Shown: piece after piece, positions 45,664 to 54,234 of the stretch | How the letters are laid out: each line of letters opens with the position of its first letter | Position numbering within the stretch: the first letter of the stretch is position 1 | Origin: RBG-16-34-14 sp963727535 | GTDB lineage: Bacteria > Bacteroidota > Ignavibacteria > Ignavibacteriales > Ignavibacteriaceae | Reading direction: 5' to 3' | Assembly (NCBI GenBank): GCA_963727535.1 | Contig: CAVSGR010000006.1 | Location: forward strand, 1,488,001-1,552,000 | DNA: 64,000 nt | Program-made: the position numbers and the translations under genes | Notes under the pieces: model-generated | Databases searched by the model: none | Seen by the model: the letters and a program-made list of their open reading frames with translations, nothing else | What the model was told of the DNA's origin: nothing

Positions 45664-45696
45664 ACATATATACCTAAGATATATACACACGAACCA
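45664..45696 (+). promoter_or_regulatory. weak operator-like direct repeat between PL8 and GH28
   Basis: ACATATATACCT (45664-45675) and ACACACGAACCA (45685-45696), starts 21 bp apart. The position corresponds to the repeat at 43141 when the two upstream regions are aligned (offset about 2522). It sits 92 bp before the GH28 start and about 200 bp before the PL8 start, so could serve either. The match to the strong consensus is only partial. Confidence 0.3.
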
Positions 45697-45787
45697 GAAA
45701 TATTTATGTTGAGAGCTTACTATTACATTGCAATAATTTTAAAATTTGTCTCGATCAAAAACTTATTGTAAAATAAGGAGTTTCAGA

Positions 45788-47371
45788 ATGGTAAAAAAAA
45801 TATTTGTCCTGATCTTTTTTTACATCGGCAGTTTAGTTTGTCAACAATCAGAATATAATATTAAAGACTTTGGCTCGATAGCAGACGGAATTACAAACAA
45901 TGCCAAAGCAATTCAAAAAGCTATTGATAAAGCCTCAGAAAATGGCGGGGGAGAAGTAATAATTCCTCCGGGAAATTTTGCTTGCAGCACAATATTCTTG
46001 AAATCTAATGTTGAATTACATCTTGAGTTGGGGGCAAGGCTTTTAGGAAGTGTGAACATAAGTGATTATGACAATTCCGTTGCGTTGGCTTTAATAGTTT
46101 CTAAAGATCAAGAAAATATTTCTATTACAGGTAGAGGTGTTATTGATGGGCAGGTTGCACAGTTAGTTCAGAATTTATTCCTGATGCTAGAGAATGGTAC
46201 TATCAAAGACTCGGGGTGGAAAACCAAGCGTCCAAACGAATCTAACAGACCTAAATTAATTGAGTTTATTAATTGTGATAAAATTAAAGTTACTGGGGTA
46301 ACCTTGATGGACCCCGGTGGATGGCTTCAGAATTATAACAAGTGTACAAATATTATTATTGATAGCCTTAATATTCAAAGTACGGCATACTGGAATAATG
46401 ATGGTATTGATATTACAGACAGTAAAAATGTAAGGATTACCAATTGTAATATTAATGCAGCTGATGACGGTGTTTGCTTAAAATCGGAAGATCCAAATGA
46501 TTATTGTGATAGCATTTACGTTGCAAATTGTACAATAAGATCAAGTGCAAGTGCATTTAAAATGGGAACGGCTTCTAACGGTGGTTTTAAAAATGTCGTA
46601 GTACGTGATCTTACAATTTATGATACTTACAGATCTGCTATTGCTATTGAGTCGGTTGACGGTGGTGTATTAGAGAATATAGATATTCGGAATGTAAATG
46701 CCAGGAATACTGGGGATGCAATTTTTATTCGTTTGGGACATCGCAATAAAAATGGTAAAGTAGGAAAATTAAAAAACGTATTCATTTCTGATGTTAAAGC
46801 AGAAATTCCGCTCAGGAAACCGGATCTGGGTTATCCTTTAGAGGGACCTCCGGATTACCTTCGTTATAGTGCACAAAGAAAAGAAAAGAAACGACCGGAT
46901 TTAGGTTATCCATATACAGGTTTACCGAAGTGGCCATATAATCTTATTCCTTCATCAATTGTTGGAATACCCGGCCACTATGTTAAAGATATCACTTTAG
47001 AAAATATTGAAATTATATTTGAAGGTGCCAGCACTAAAAAACTTGCTCATATAGAGCTGGATTCATTAAGTAAAGTACCTGAAATGGAATCTGATTATCC
47101 TGAATTTTCTATGTTCGGAGAATTGCCGGCTTGGGGTTTTTATGTGAGGCATGCATCGGGAATAAAAATGAAAAATGTAAAGTTGAGGTATAAGGAATTT
47201 GATTTTCGTCCTGCCCTGCTTTTTGATGACGTAGAAAATATTCACTTAGACAAAGTTCAAGTTGAAACGGGGGAAGAACTACCGATAATATTATTTAATA
47301 ATACAAAAGAAATATCAACCAATAATCTAAAATTACCTGTCAGTAGTAATAAAGCGGTCAGGCGACAATAA
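45788..47371 (+). CDS. GH28 polygalacturonase-like enzyme
   Basis: Start at ATG 45788, with AGGAG at 45776-45780 and a signal peptide (FVLIFFYIGSLVCQQ) directly after; an in-frame TTG at 45746 is less likely. Right-handed beta-helix protein with EYNIKDFGSIADGITNNAKA near 22, IIPPGNFACSTIFLKSNVEL near 72, WNNDGIDITDS near 212 and AADDGVCLKS near 234. These supply the paired Asp residues of GH28. The usual GHG motif is replaced by SASAFKMGTASNGG (near 259), as in a distinct GH28 subgroup, so substrate and mechanism may differ from classic endo-polygalacturonases. Likely acts on galacturonate-containing pectin. GH92 follows by 8 bp. Confidence 0.88.
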   Translation: MVKKIFVLIFFYIGSLVCQQSEYNIKDFGSIADGITNNAKAIQKAIDKASENGGGEVIIPPGNFACSTIFLKSNVELHLELGARLLGSVNISDYDNSVALALIVSKDQENISITGRGVIDGQVAQLVQNLFLMLENGTIKDSGWKTKRPNESNRPKLIEFINCDKIKVTGVTLMDPGGWLQNYNKCTNIIIDSLNIQSTAYWNNDGIDITDSKNVRITNCNINAADDGVCLKSEDPNDYCDSIYVANCTIRSSASAFKMGTASNGGFKNVVVRDLTIYDTYRSAIAIESVDGGVLENIDIRNVNARNTGDAIFIRLGHRNKNGKVGKLKNVFISDVKAEIPLRKPDLGYPLEGPPDYLRYSAQRKEKKRPDLGYPYTGLPKWPYNLIPSSIVGIPGHYVKDITLENIEIIFEGASTKKLAHIELDSLSKVPEMESDYPEFSMFGELPAWGFYVRHASGIKMKNVKLRYKEFDFRPALLFDDVENIHLDKVQVETGEELPIILFNNTKEISTNNLKLPVSSNKAVRRQ

Positions 47372-47379
47372 TTCCTAAA

Positions 47380-48582
47380 ATGAAAAAGATAAAAATTTCC
47401 TCACAGTTTTTTAGAATCATTTTTTTGTGTGTGATACTGAATCTTGGGACAGGGATTTTTGCTTATACACGTTCTGACTTAAGTGTAAAAGAAAAGAAGA
47501 AATCGGAATATATAAATCCATTTATCGGAACAGCCGGAGACCATGGTCAAACTGATCCTTCCGCCAATATTCCTTTTAGTATGATAAAACCGGGTCCCGA
47601 TACTGATCCTGGAAACCATAGCGGTTACAACTACGATGCTGAACGCCTTATAGGTTTTTCGCAGACAAGATTTTCTGGTGTTGGTTGTGATGGGGTTGGT
47701 GGTAATCTTAGAATTTTACCTTTTATAAATATTAATCAAGAATTTACAGAAATCAATAAGCGATCCGAGGTTGCTTCTGCCGGATATTATGGAGTTGAAT
47801 TAGGAAATGGTATTCGTGCTGAAATTACATCCGGAAGAACAACGGCTTTCTACAGGTTTGTTTATCCGGAAAGAAAAGAAGATGGTGGGATAAGCATCGA
47901 CTTTAAAAGTGCATTTTCTGAGTTTGTGAATGAAAGTCATACGATCACAAATAATAAAATTAAAGGTTGGATAAAATCCAAATGTAGCTGCAAAATGGGA
48001 CTGTATAAGATATTTTATTACATGGAATTAAGCGAGGAACCTGTAAATTCGATATTGAAGAATGGTAAACTGAAATTAATCTTTGACATAAAGAAGAGTA
48101 ATACTTTAACAGTTAAGATTGCTCTTTCATCTGTAAGTGAAAACGAAGCGCAAAATAATTTGGAAAAGGAAACAAGCTTAAAAAGTTTTGACCAAGTAAA
48201 ATACGAAGCTCAACAAAATTGGGATAAGCTTTGTGAAACTATAGATGTTGAAACAGATAACGACACTTTAAAAACATTATTTTATACTCACCTTTACCAT
48301 GCAACTCAGTCTCCTTTCAATATTATTGATTACTCCGGGAGTTATCTTGGAAGTGATAATAAAACTTATAATTCTGACCTGAACTCATACTATTATGGAT
48401 GGTCGGTCTGGGACACTTTTAGAACAAAGCTTCCAATGTTATCTCTGTTATTTCCCGATATTTATTCTGAAATGATGAGCTCAATGTTAAAAATGTATGA
48501 TCAAGGAAAATCGGATGGTCCTAAAATGACCGAGCCTTTTTTAACTACCAGAAATGAACATGTTATCCCAAGTAATCCTTGA
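47380..48582 (+). CDS. GH92 alpha-mannosidase-like, N-terminal part (frameshifted)
   Basis: Signal region (FLCVILNLGTGIFAYTR), then GH92 N-domain motifs: YINPFIGTAGDHGQTDPSAN near 45, IKPGPDTDPGNHSGYNYD near 69 and GFSQTRFSGVGCDGVGGNL near 90. The barrel follows with YYGWSVWDTFRTKLPMLS near 336 and FLTTRNEHVIP near 389. The frame is lost there: one surplus base in CCCAAGTA (about 48567-48574) turns NEHVIPVILDAYRKN into NEHVIPSNP-stop. The rest lies in the next frame. Confidence 0.88.
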   Translation: MKKIKISSQFFRIIFLCVILNLGTGIFAYTRSDLSVKEKKKSEYINPFIGTAGDHGQTDPSANIPFSMIKPGPDTDPGNHSGYNYDAERLIGFSQTRFSGVGCDGVGGNLRILPFININQEFTEINKRSEVASAGYYGVELGNGIRAEITSGRTTAFYRFVYPERKEDGGISIDFKSAFSEFVNESHTITNNKIKGWIKSKCSCKMGLYKIFYYMELSEEPVNSILKNGKLKLIFDIKKSNTLTVKIALSSVSENEAQNNLEKETSLKSFDQVKYEAQQNWDKLCETIDVETDNDTLKTLFYTHLYHATQSPFNIIDYSGSYLGSDNKTYNSDLNSYYYGWSVWDTFRTKLPMLSLLFPDIYSEMMSSMLKMYDQGKSDGPKMTEPFLTTRNEHVIPSNP

Positions 48583-49483
48583 TGCTTACAGAAAAAATTT
48601 GATAAAAGAACCCTTAATATACTATTTGTCTCAATTCGTTAAGGAAGCTGATTCAATTGTTTTAGATTCTCCCGATAAAATGTTGGAAGGTTGTTATGAT
48701 TTTTGGAGTGTTGCTGAGTTAGCAAAAGAACTTGGTGAAAAAGCAGTAGAAGAAAAATTCAGGACAAAATCATTTTCTTACAGAGATATGTGGAAGAAAA
48801 AATTTTTAGTGATGAACAAGAACTCGGATATTATGCATGGCGATGGTCTTTACGAAGGAACATTATGGCAATATCGTTGGTTTGTTCCATACGATATTCA
48901 ATGGGTAGAAAACACAATTGGAAGTAAAGAAAAAATGATTAGCCAGCTTGATTATTTCTTTGAACATAATCTTTTTAATATTGGGAACCAGCCTGATATT
49001 CAAGTGCCTTTCTTGTATTACTTTTTAGGAGAATCCTCGAAATCGCAAGAGTTAGTAAGGAAATTACTGCTTGAACCTACCGTGAATTATTACGGTACTC
49101 ATAAGAAATGGGACGAGCCCTACATTGGTAAAGTTTTCAGAGATGATCCTGAAGGTTTTTTAAAAGAAATGGATGATGACGCAGGAACAATGTCTGCATG
49201 GTTTGTTCTTGCTTCAATTGGGTTATTTCCTGTTTGTGTAGGCAAGCCTGATTTCTGGATACTTCCTCCTGTTTTTAATTCAGTAACAATCAATTTACCC
49301 GGCAATAAGAAATTCATTATAAAAAATATTAAGGCATCTGAAAAAAATATCTACATAAACAGAGTTTTGCTGAATGGGAAGACTCTTAACCGTTCATATA
49401 TTAAATATTCTGAAATAATGAACGGGGGTTTACTTGAATTGTATTTAAGCAACAAACCACTGTCAGATTGGGGTAGTAATTAG
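48554..49483 (+). CDS. GH92, C-terminal part with Gln in place of the catalytic acid (frameshifted)
   Basis: Second half of the gene at 47380; true coding begins near 48572 with VILDAYRKN. It has LWQYRWFVPYDIQWV near 97, MDDDAGTMSAWFVLASIGLF near 212 (base region intact) and the sugar-site stretch IGNQPDIQVPFLYYFLG near 143. The Glu of the usual GNEP motif is Gln here (codon CAG 48989-48991). In the family this Glu is the general acid; a Gln is known for members that cut mannose-phosphate diesters, where the leaving group needs no protonation. So this copy may act on phosphomannose, or be inactive. Joined length is about 700 aa. Confidence 0.87.
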   Translation: MNMLSQVILDAYRKNLIKEPLIYYLSQFVKEADSIVLDSPDKMLEGCYDFWSVAELAKELGEKAVEEKFRTKSFSYRDMWKKKFLVMNKNSDIMHGDGLYEGTLWQYRWFVPYDIQWVENTIGSKEKMISQLDYFFEHNLFNIGNQPDIQVPFLYYFLGESSKSQELVRKLLLEPTVNYYGTHKKWDEPYIGKVFRDDPEGFLKEMDDDAGTMSAWFVLASIGLFPVCVGKPDFWILPPVFNSVTINLPGNKKFIIKNIKASEKNIYINRVLLNGKTLNRSYIKYSEIMNGGLLELYLSNKPLSDWGSN

Positions 49484-49504
49484 ATCATAATTTATGGAAA
49501 AAAA

Positions 49505-51781
49505 ATGAAACCACTGAAATTTTTGTTTATAGTAGTGACAATAATTTTATCAGGATGCAGTGTACAAAAAACAGAGACCCAGGAGAGTAAGGATTTTACG
49601 AAGTTTGTAGATCCGTTAATTGGTACATCTGTAAGTACAGTATCGGGTAAATTTTCACAACAAGGGGGTAACGAGTTAAGAGCTAATGTTCAACCAAATG
49701 TTACAGTTCCTTTTGGAATGACAAACTGGTGTGCTCAGACAAATAACACCGAGGATAAATGCGATCCGCCATACTATTATAAAGATACCTTGATTACCGG
49801 TTTCCGCGGCTCACATTGGCTAAGTGGTTCTTGTGTCAGGGATTATGGATCTTTTACAATTATGCCCACTACCGGCGAACTGGTTTGCAGTTCCTGGAAG
49901 CGCGGTTCAAAATTATCTCACTCAGAAGAGGTGTCATCCCCCGAGTATTACAAAATCAATTTGGGAACTTATGGTATTACTGCTGAAATGACTGCGACGA
50001 CCCGCTGTGGTATTCTGCGTTTTACTTTTAACAAAGAAGGGATCGCTCATATTCTAATTAATCCTAATAGTGATGAAGGACAAGGAGATATTAAAGTGAT
50101 ACCCGAGAAAAATGAAGTTGTAGGTTATAACCCGGTTCACAGAATATACCAGGGTTGGGGAAAGTCCGCAGGATTTTCAGGAAATTTTGTTTTTGAAATT
50201 GAAAAAAAGATAGAAGGATACGGAGTATATGCCGGAGATAAAATTTTTAAGAACCAGCTTTCAATAGCTAATGTTTCTGACTTAGGAGCATATTTGTCTT
50301 TCAAAGTAAAAAAAGGAGAACAGATTCTTATTAAAGTTGGGACTTCGTTTGTAAGTATTGATCAGGCTCGAAAAAATTTAGATGCTGAAATTCCGGCTTA
50401 CGATTTTGAATCTGTTCAAAAAAATTTAAAAAATACCTGGAATAATTTATTATCCCGAATTGATGTTGAAGGTGATAACAAGGATGATAAAGTTAAATTT
50501 TATACAGCGTTGTATCACTGTTTTCAGCAGCCGAGAATTTATAATGATGTTGATGGTCAGTATCCACGTTTTGATGGAAATACAACGACCGACACAATAA
50601 AAAATGGGAACTATTATTGTGACTTTTCCATTTGGGATACTTACAGGTCTTTACATGCGCTTTATAATATCATTATTCCTGAATATAATAAGGATATGGT
50701 GCGCTCTTTACTAACCATGGCAAAAGCAGGAGGGTGGCTACCCATTTTTCCTGTTTGGAACAGCTATACTTCTGCTATGATTGGAGACCATGTTACTTCG
50801 GTTGTTGCTGAGGCATATGTAAAAGGTGTTATTAATTTGTCTGAACAGGATTACGAGATTCTTAAAAAGAATGCAAATGAAATTCCGGGTTATAAAGATT
50901 ATGTTGATGGAAAAGGGCGCAGAGCACTTAAATCATATTTGAAATATGGATATATCCCGCTTGAAGATTCGGTGAAAGAAGCATATCACAAAAATGAACA
51001 GGTATCCCGTACTCTGGAATATGCTTATGATGATTTTGCATTAGCTCAGGTTGCTAAGAAAATGGGAAAAGATGAGGACTATATTTATTTTTTTAAACGT
51101 TCTCAAAATTATAGGAATGTTTTCGATCCTGCATATAATAATGTAAATGGCAGGTACAAAGATGGTTCTTTCATAAAAAATATGGATAAAGAAAAAAGAG
51201 CTTCTTTCATTACGGAAGGTACACCATGGCAGTATAACTGGTATGTACCGCAGGATGTTAAAGGATTAATAAAATTAATGGGTGGTAACAGGATATTCAA
51301 TAATAGTCTTGATGACTTTTTTTATGCTGACCAATACTGGCAAGGTAATGAACCGAGTCATCAGATACCTTATCTTTACAATTATTCGGGCGAAGCATGG
51401 AAAACACAAGAGATAGTTGCTAGTAGTATGAATGAGGAATATGGGGTTGGCCCCGGGGGGTTAAGCGGTAATGATGATGGGGGGCAAATGTCTGCATGGT
51501 ATGTTTTGGGAGCTATCGGTTTTTATCCTGTTACACCAGCCTTGCCGGAATATCAAATATGTGGCCCAAAGTTTAAAAAGATTGTAATCAAATCTCCGGC
51601 GGTAAAAAAGTTAGTAATTAACGCTCCTAATTATTCACGAAAAAATATTTACATACAAAAAATTATGTTAAATAATAAAGAGTTAGAGTCGAGAACATTA
51701 ACACATCAGCAAATTACCAAGGGTGGCATAATAAATTTTGATATGACCTCAACACCCTTAAAAATTATGAATATTAAGTAA
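49505..51781 (+). CDS. GH92 exo-alpha-mannosidase lipoprotein
   Basis: Lipoprotein leader IILSGCSVQKT. An intact 758-aa GH92: FVDPLIGTSVSTVSGKFSQQ near 34, NVTVPFGMTNWCAQ near 66, FSIWDTYRSLHALYN near 376, YWQGNEPSHQIPYLYNYSGE near 614 with the catalytic-acid Glu, and GNDDGGQMSAWYVLGAIGFY near 655 with the base Asp residues. All active-site elements are present. The GNEPSH form and FSIWDTYR are typical of alpha-1,2/1,3-acting members, but linkage cannot be fixed. It follows the degenerate GH92 by 21 bp, so the pair may be an ancient tandem duplication with divergence. Confidence 0.95.
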   Translation: MKPLKFLFIVVTIILSGCSVQKTETQESKDFTKFVDPLIGTSVSTVSGKFSQQGGNELRANVQPNVTVPFGMTNWCAQTNNTEDKCDPPYYYKDTLITGFRGSHWLSGSCVRDYGSFTIMPTTGELVCSSWKRGSKLSHSEEVSSPEYYKINLGTYGITAEMTATTRCGILRFTFNKEGIAHILINPNSDEGQGDIKVIPEKNEVVGYNPVHRIYQGWGKSAGFSGNFVFEIEKKIEGYGVYAGDKIFKNQLSIANVSDLGAYLSFKVKKGEQILIKVGTSFVSIDQARKNLDAEIPAYDFESVQKNLKNTWNNLLSRIDVEGDNKDDKVKFYTALYHCFQQPRIYNDVDGQYPRFDGNTTTDTIKNGNYYCDFSIWDTYRSLHALYNIIIPEYNKDMVRSLLTMAKAGGWLPIFPVWNSYTSAMIGDHVTSVVAEAYVKGVINLSEQDYEILKKNANEIPGYKDYVDGKGRRALKSYLKYGYIPLEDSVKEAYHKNEQVSRTLEYAYDDFALAQVAKKMGKDEDYIYFFKRSQNYRNVFDPAYNNVNGRYKDGSFIKNMDKEKRASFITEGTPWQYNWYVPQDVKGLIKLMGGNRIFNNSLDDFFYADQYWQGNEPSHQIPYLYNYSGEAWKTQEIVASSMNEEYGVGPGGLSGNDDGGQMSAWYVLGAIGFYPVTPALPEYQICGPKFKKIVIKSPAVKKLVINAPNYSRKNIYIQKIMLNNKELESRTLTHQQITKGGIINFDMTSTPLKIMNIK

Positions 51782-51812
51782 TCAAGCCATTTATATAAAA
51801 AAAAGAGAAAAA

Positions 51813-54206
51813 ATGAATAAGACGATCTTCATATTAATAATTGTTTTTAATTTTTGCTTTTTAGCAAAAGCCCAGATAAAAAATATAACTGACATTTATC
51901 ATGATGGTTGGATTGATCTGAACAAAAATGGCAAAATGGATCCTTATGAAGATCACAATTTAAATATTGAAGACCGGATTACGGATTTGCTTAACAGGAT
52001 GACATTAGATGAAAAAACATGTCAGACAGCTACTTTATATGGTTTTGGGAGAGTACTCAAAGATGAGTTGCCAACTCCTGAATGGAAGAACGAAATATGG
52101 AAAGACGGAATAGCCAACATAGATGAACAACTAAATGGGATTAATGAAAAAGGATTAAGATCTAAGTATTTTTGGCCTCCCTCCGAACATGCCAGAGCTA
52201 TCAATAAAATCCAAAAATTTTTTATTGAGGAAACAAGGTTGGGTATTCCGGTCGATTTTACTAATGAAGGAATAAGAGGAATTTGTCAGGAGAAGGCAAC
52301 ATCTTTTCCGGCTCAAATGGGTATTGGCAGTACGTGGGATATTGATTTAGTATCGAAGATTGGCAGCATAACAGGAAAAGAAGCCAGGGCATTAGGGTAT
52401 ACAAATATTTATTCACCTATACTTGATCTTGCTCGTGACCCACGATGGGGAAGAACTGTTGAATCTTATGGAGAAGATCCTTTTCTAGTCTCAAGACTCG
52501 GTGTTACACAAGTGAAAGCTCTACAAAAGGAGGGTGTCGTTTCCACTCCAAAACATTTTGCAGTTTATAGTGTTCCCAAGGGAGGAAGAGATGGCAAAGC
52601 TCGAACCGATCCGCATGTTGCGCCTCGGGAAGTTGAGATGATGTATTTGGCACCATTCAAAGCAGCTTTCATTGAAGGAAAAGCAATGGGCACAATGAGC
52701 TCTTACAATGACTATGATGGGATTCCGATCACCGCCAGTAAATATTTCCTAATAAAAAAATTAAGACAGGAGTGGGGTTTTAAAGGATATGTAGTATCGG
52801 ACAGCCGTGCCGTTGATTTTGTGTATTCAAAACATCATGTCGCTCAAAATTATAAAGATGCCGTGAGGCAATCTATAGAAGGAGGTCTTAATGTTAGAAC
52901 AAACTTTACTCCTCCGCAAGATTTTATCTTACCTCTTCGTGAATTAGTTAAAGAAGGAAAAGTTTCTATTAAGATTCTTGATGATAGGGTTCGTGATGTT
53001 CTCAGGGTAAAATTTTGGCTTGGCTTATTTGATAAACCTTATGTTGAGAGTCCTGATGAAGCTGATAAAATTGTTGCTAACAGAGAACATCAGGAAGTAT
53101 CATTGCAGGCATCACGCGAATCGATTGTTCTGTTAAAAAATAAAGACAAAATGTTGCCGCTTCAAAAGAACTTAAAATCCATCCTTATTACAGGACCAAA
53201 TGCCGATGCTACGAAATCATCCATTAGCCGGTACGGACCGACGAACATTAATGTTGTTTCAGTACTGCAAGGAATTAAAGAAAAAGTTGGTAAAAGTGTT
53301 GAAGTGAAATATATAAAAGGGTGTGAGATACATGATAAAAACTGGCCTGAAAGCGAGATCATGCCCTATACAATTGATGATAAGGAAAAAAGAGAAATTG
53401 AGAAGGCAAAGGAATTGGCAAAGCAGGTCGATGTTGCAGTTGTTGTTCTGGGTGAAGATGAAACGATGGTTGGTGAGTCCCATTCGAGAACAAGTTTGGA
53501 TTTACCTGAATGCCAGCTTGATCTTGTTAGAGCTATTTATGAGACAGGTACGCCAACAGTAGTTATTCTCATAAATGGCAGACCCCTTACATTTAACTGG
53601 GTTGATAAAAATATTCCCGCTATTATTGAAGCCTGGTTTCCCGGTCAATGGGGTGGCAATGCAGTTGCGGATGTTTTATTTGGCGATTATAATCCCGGAG
53701 GCAAACTTCCAATTACATTTCCCAAAACAGTTGGACAAATACCATTGAACTTTCCTTATAAACCCGGATCAGATGCTGGAACCAATAGTAATACCAGAAT
53801 AGAAGGTGTGCTTTATCCGTTTGGTTACGGACTTAGTTATACTCAATTTAAATATGACGACCTTAAGATAAATCCCGAAGAACAAAATGTAGAAGGGAAT
53901 ATCATTGTTAGTTTTGATGTTGAAAATGTTGGTACTGTAACCGGAGACGAAATCCCACAATTATATATTAATGATGAAACCAGTAGCGTTACAACTTATG
54001 TGAAAAACCTGAGAGGATTTAAAAGAATAACTTTAAGACCGGGGGAAAAGCAAACTTTAAGTTTTATTCTTACACCTGATGACTTGAGTTTGATTAATCA
54101 AAATATGAATGTAGTTGTAGAACCGGGGAAGTTTAATGTTATGATAGGAAGTTCATCTACAGATATAAGGCTGAACGGCAGCTTTATGATAAAAAAATCA
54201 TTATAA
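51813..54206 (+). CDS. GH3 beta-glycosidase
   Basis: Signal peptide (FNFCFLAKAQ). Soon after is a short EF-hand-like loop, LNKNGKMDPYEDHN near 34. The GH3 TIM barrel follows: GIPVDFTNEGIRG near 144, DLARDPRWGRTVESYGEDP near 207 and GYVVSDSRAVD with nucleophile Asp330. The second domain has SIVLLKNKDKMLPL near 436 and VVVLGEDETMVGESHSR near 545 (acid/base region), and a C-terminal fibronectin-like FnIII domain with YPFGYGLSYTQF near 668. Normal 797 aa length. GH3 covers beta-glucosidase, beta-xylosidase and alpha-L-arabinofuranosidase; I lean to a beta-glycosidase. Confidence 0.93.
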   Translation: MNKTIFILIIVFNFCFLAKAQIKNITDIYHDGWIDLNKNGKMDPYEDHNLNIEDRITDLLNRMTLDEKTCQTATLYGFGRVLKDELPTPEWKNEIWKDGIANIDEQLNGINEKGLRSKYFWPPSEHARAINKIQKFFIEETRLGIPVDFTNEGIRGICQEKATSFPAQMGIGSTWDIDLVSKIGSITGKEARALGYTNIYSPILDLARDPRWGRTVESYGEDPFLVSRLGVTQVKALQKEGVVSTPKHFAVYSVPKGGRDGKARTDPHVAPREVEMMYLAPFKAAFIEGKAMGTMSSYNDYDGIPITASKYFLIKKLRQEWGFKGYVVSDSRAVDFVYSKHHVAQNYKDAVRQSIEGGLNVRTNFTPPQDFILPLRELVKEGKVSIKILDDRVRDVLRVKFWLGLFDKPYVESPDEADKIVANREHQEVSLQASRESIVLLKNKDKMLPLQKNLKSILITGPNADATKSSISRYGPTNINVVSVLQGIKEKVGKSVEVKYIKGCEIHDKNWPESEIMPYTIDDKEKREIEKAKELAKQVDVAVVVLGEDETMVGESHSRTSLDLPECQLDLVRAIYETGTPTVVILINGRPLTFNWVDKNIPAIIEAWFPGQWGGNAVADVLFGDYNPGGKLPITFPKTVGQIPLNFPYKPGSDAGTNSNTRIEGVLYPFGYGLSYTQFKYDDLKINPEEQNVEGNIIVSFDVENVGTVTGDEIPQLYINDETSSVTTYVKNLRGFKRITLRPGEKQTLSFILTPDDLSLINQNMNVVVEPGKFNVMIGSSSTDIRLNGSFMIKKSL

Positions 54207-54234
54207 AAATGGTTTCTATAAAACCATACAAAAA

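Noticed and set aside
43011..45696. Insertion sequence or transposon carrying PL8
   Set aside because: The flanking repeats are diverged promoter-type DNA in direct orientation; there is no transposase, no terminal inverted repeats and no visible target duplication.
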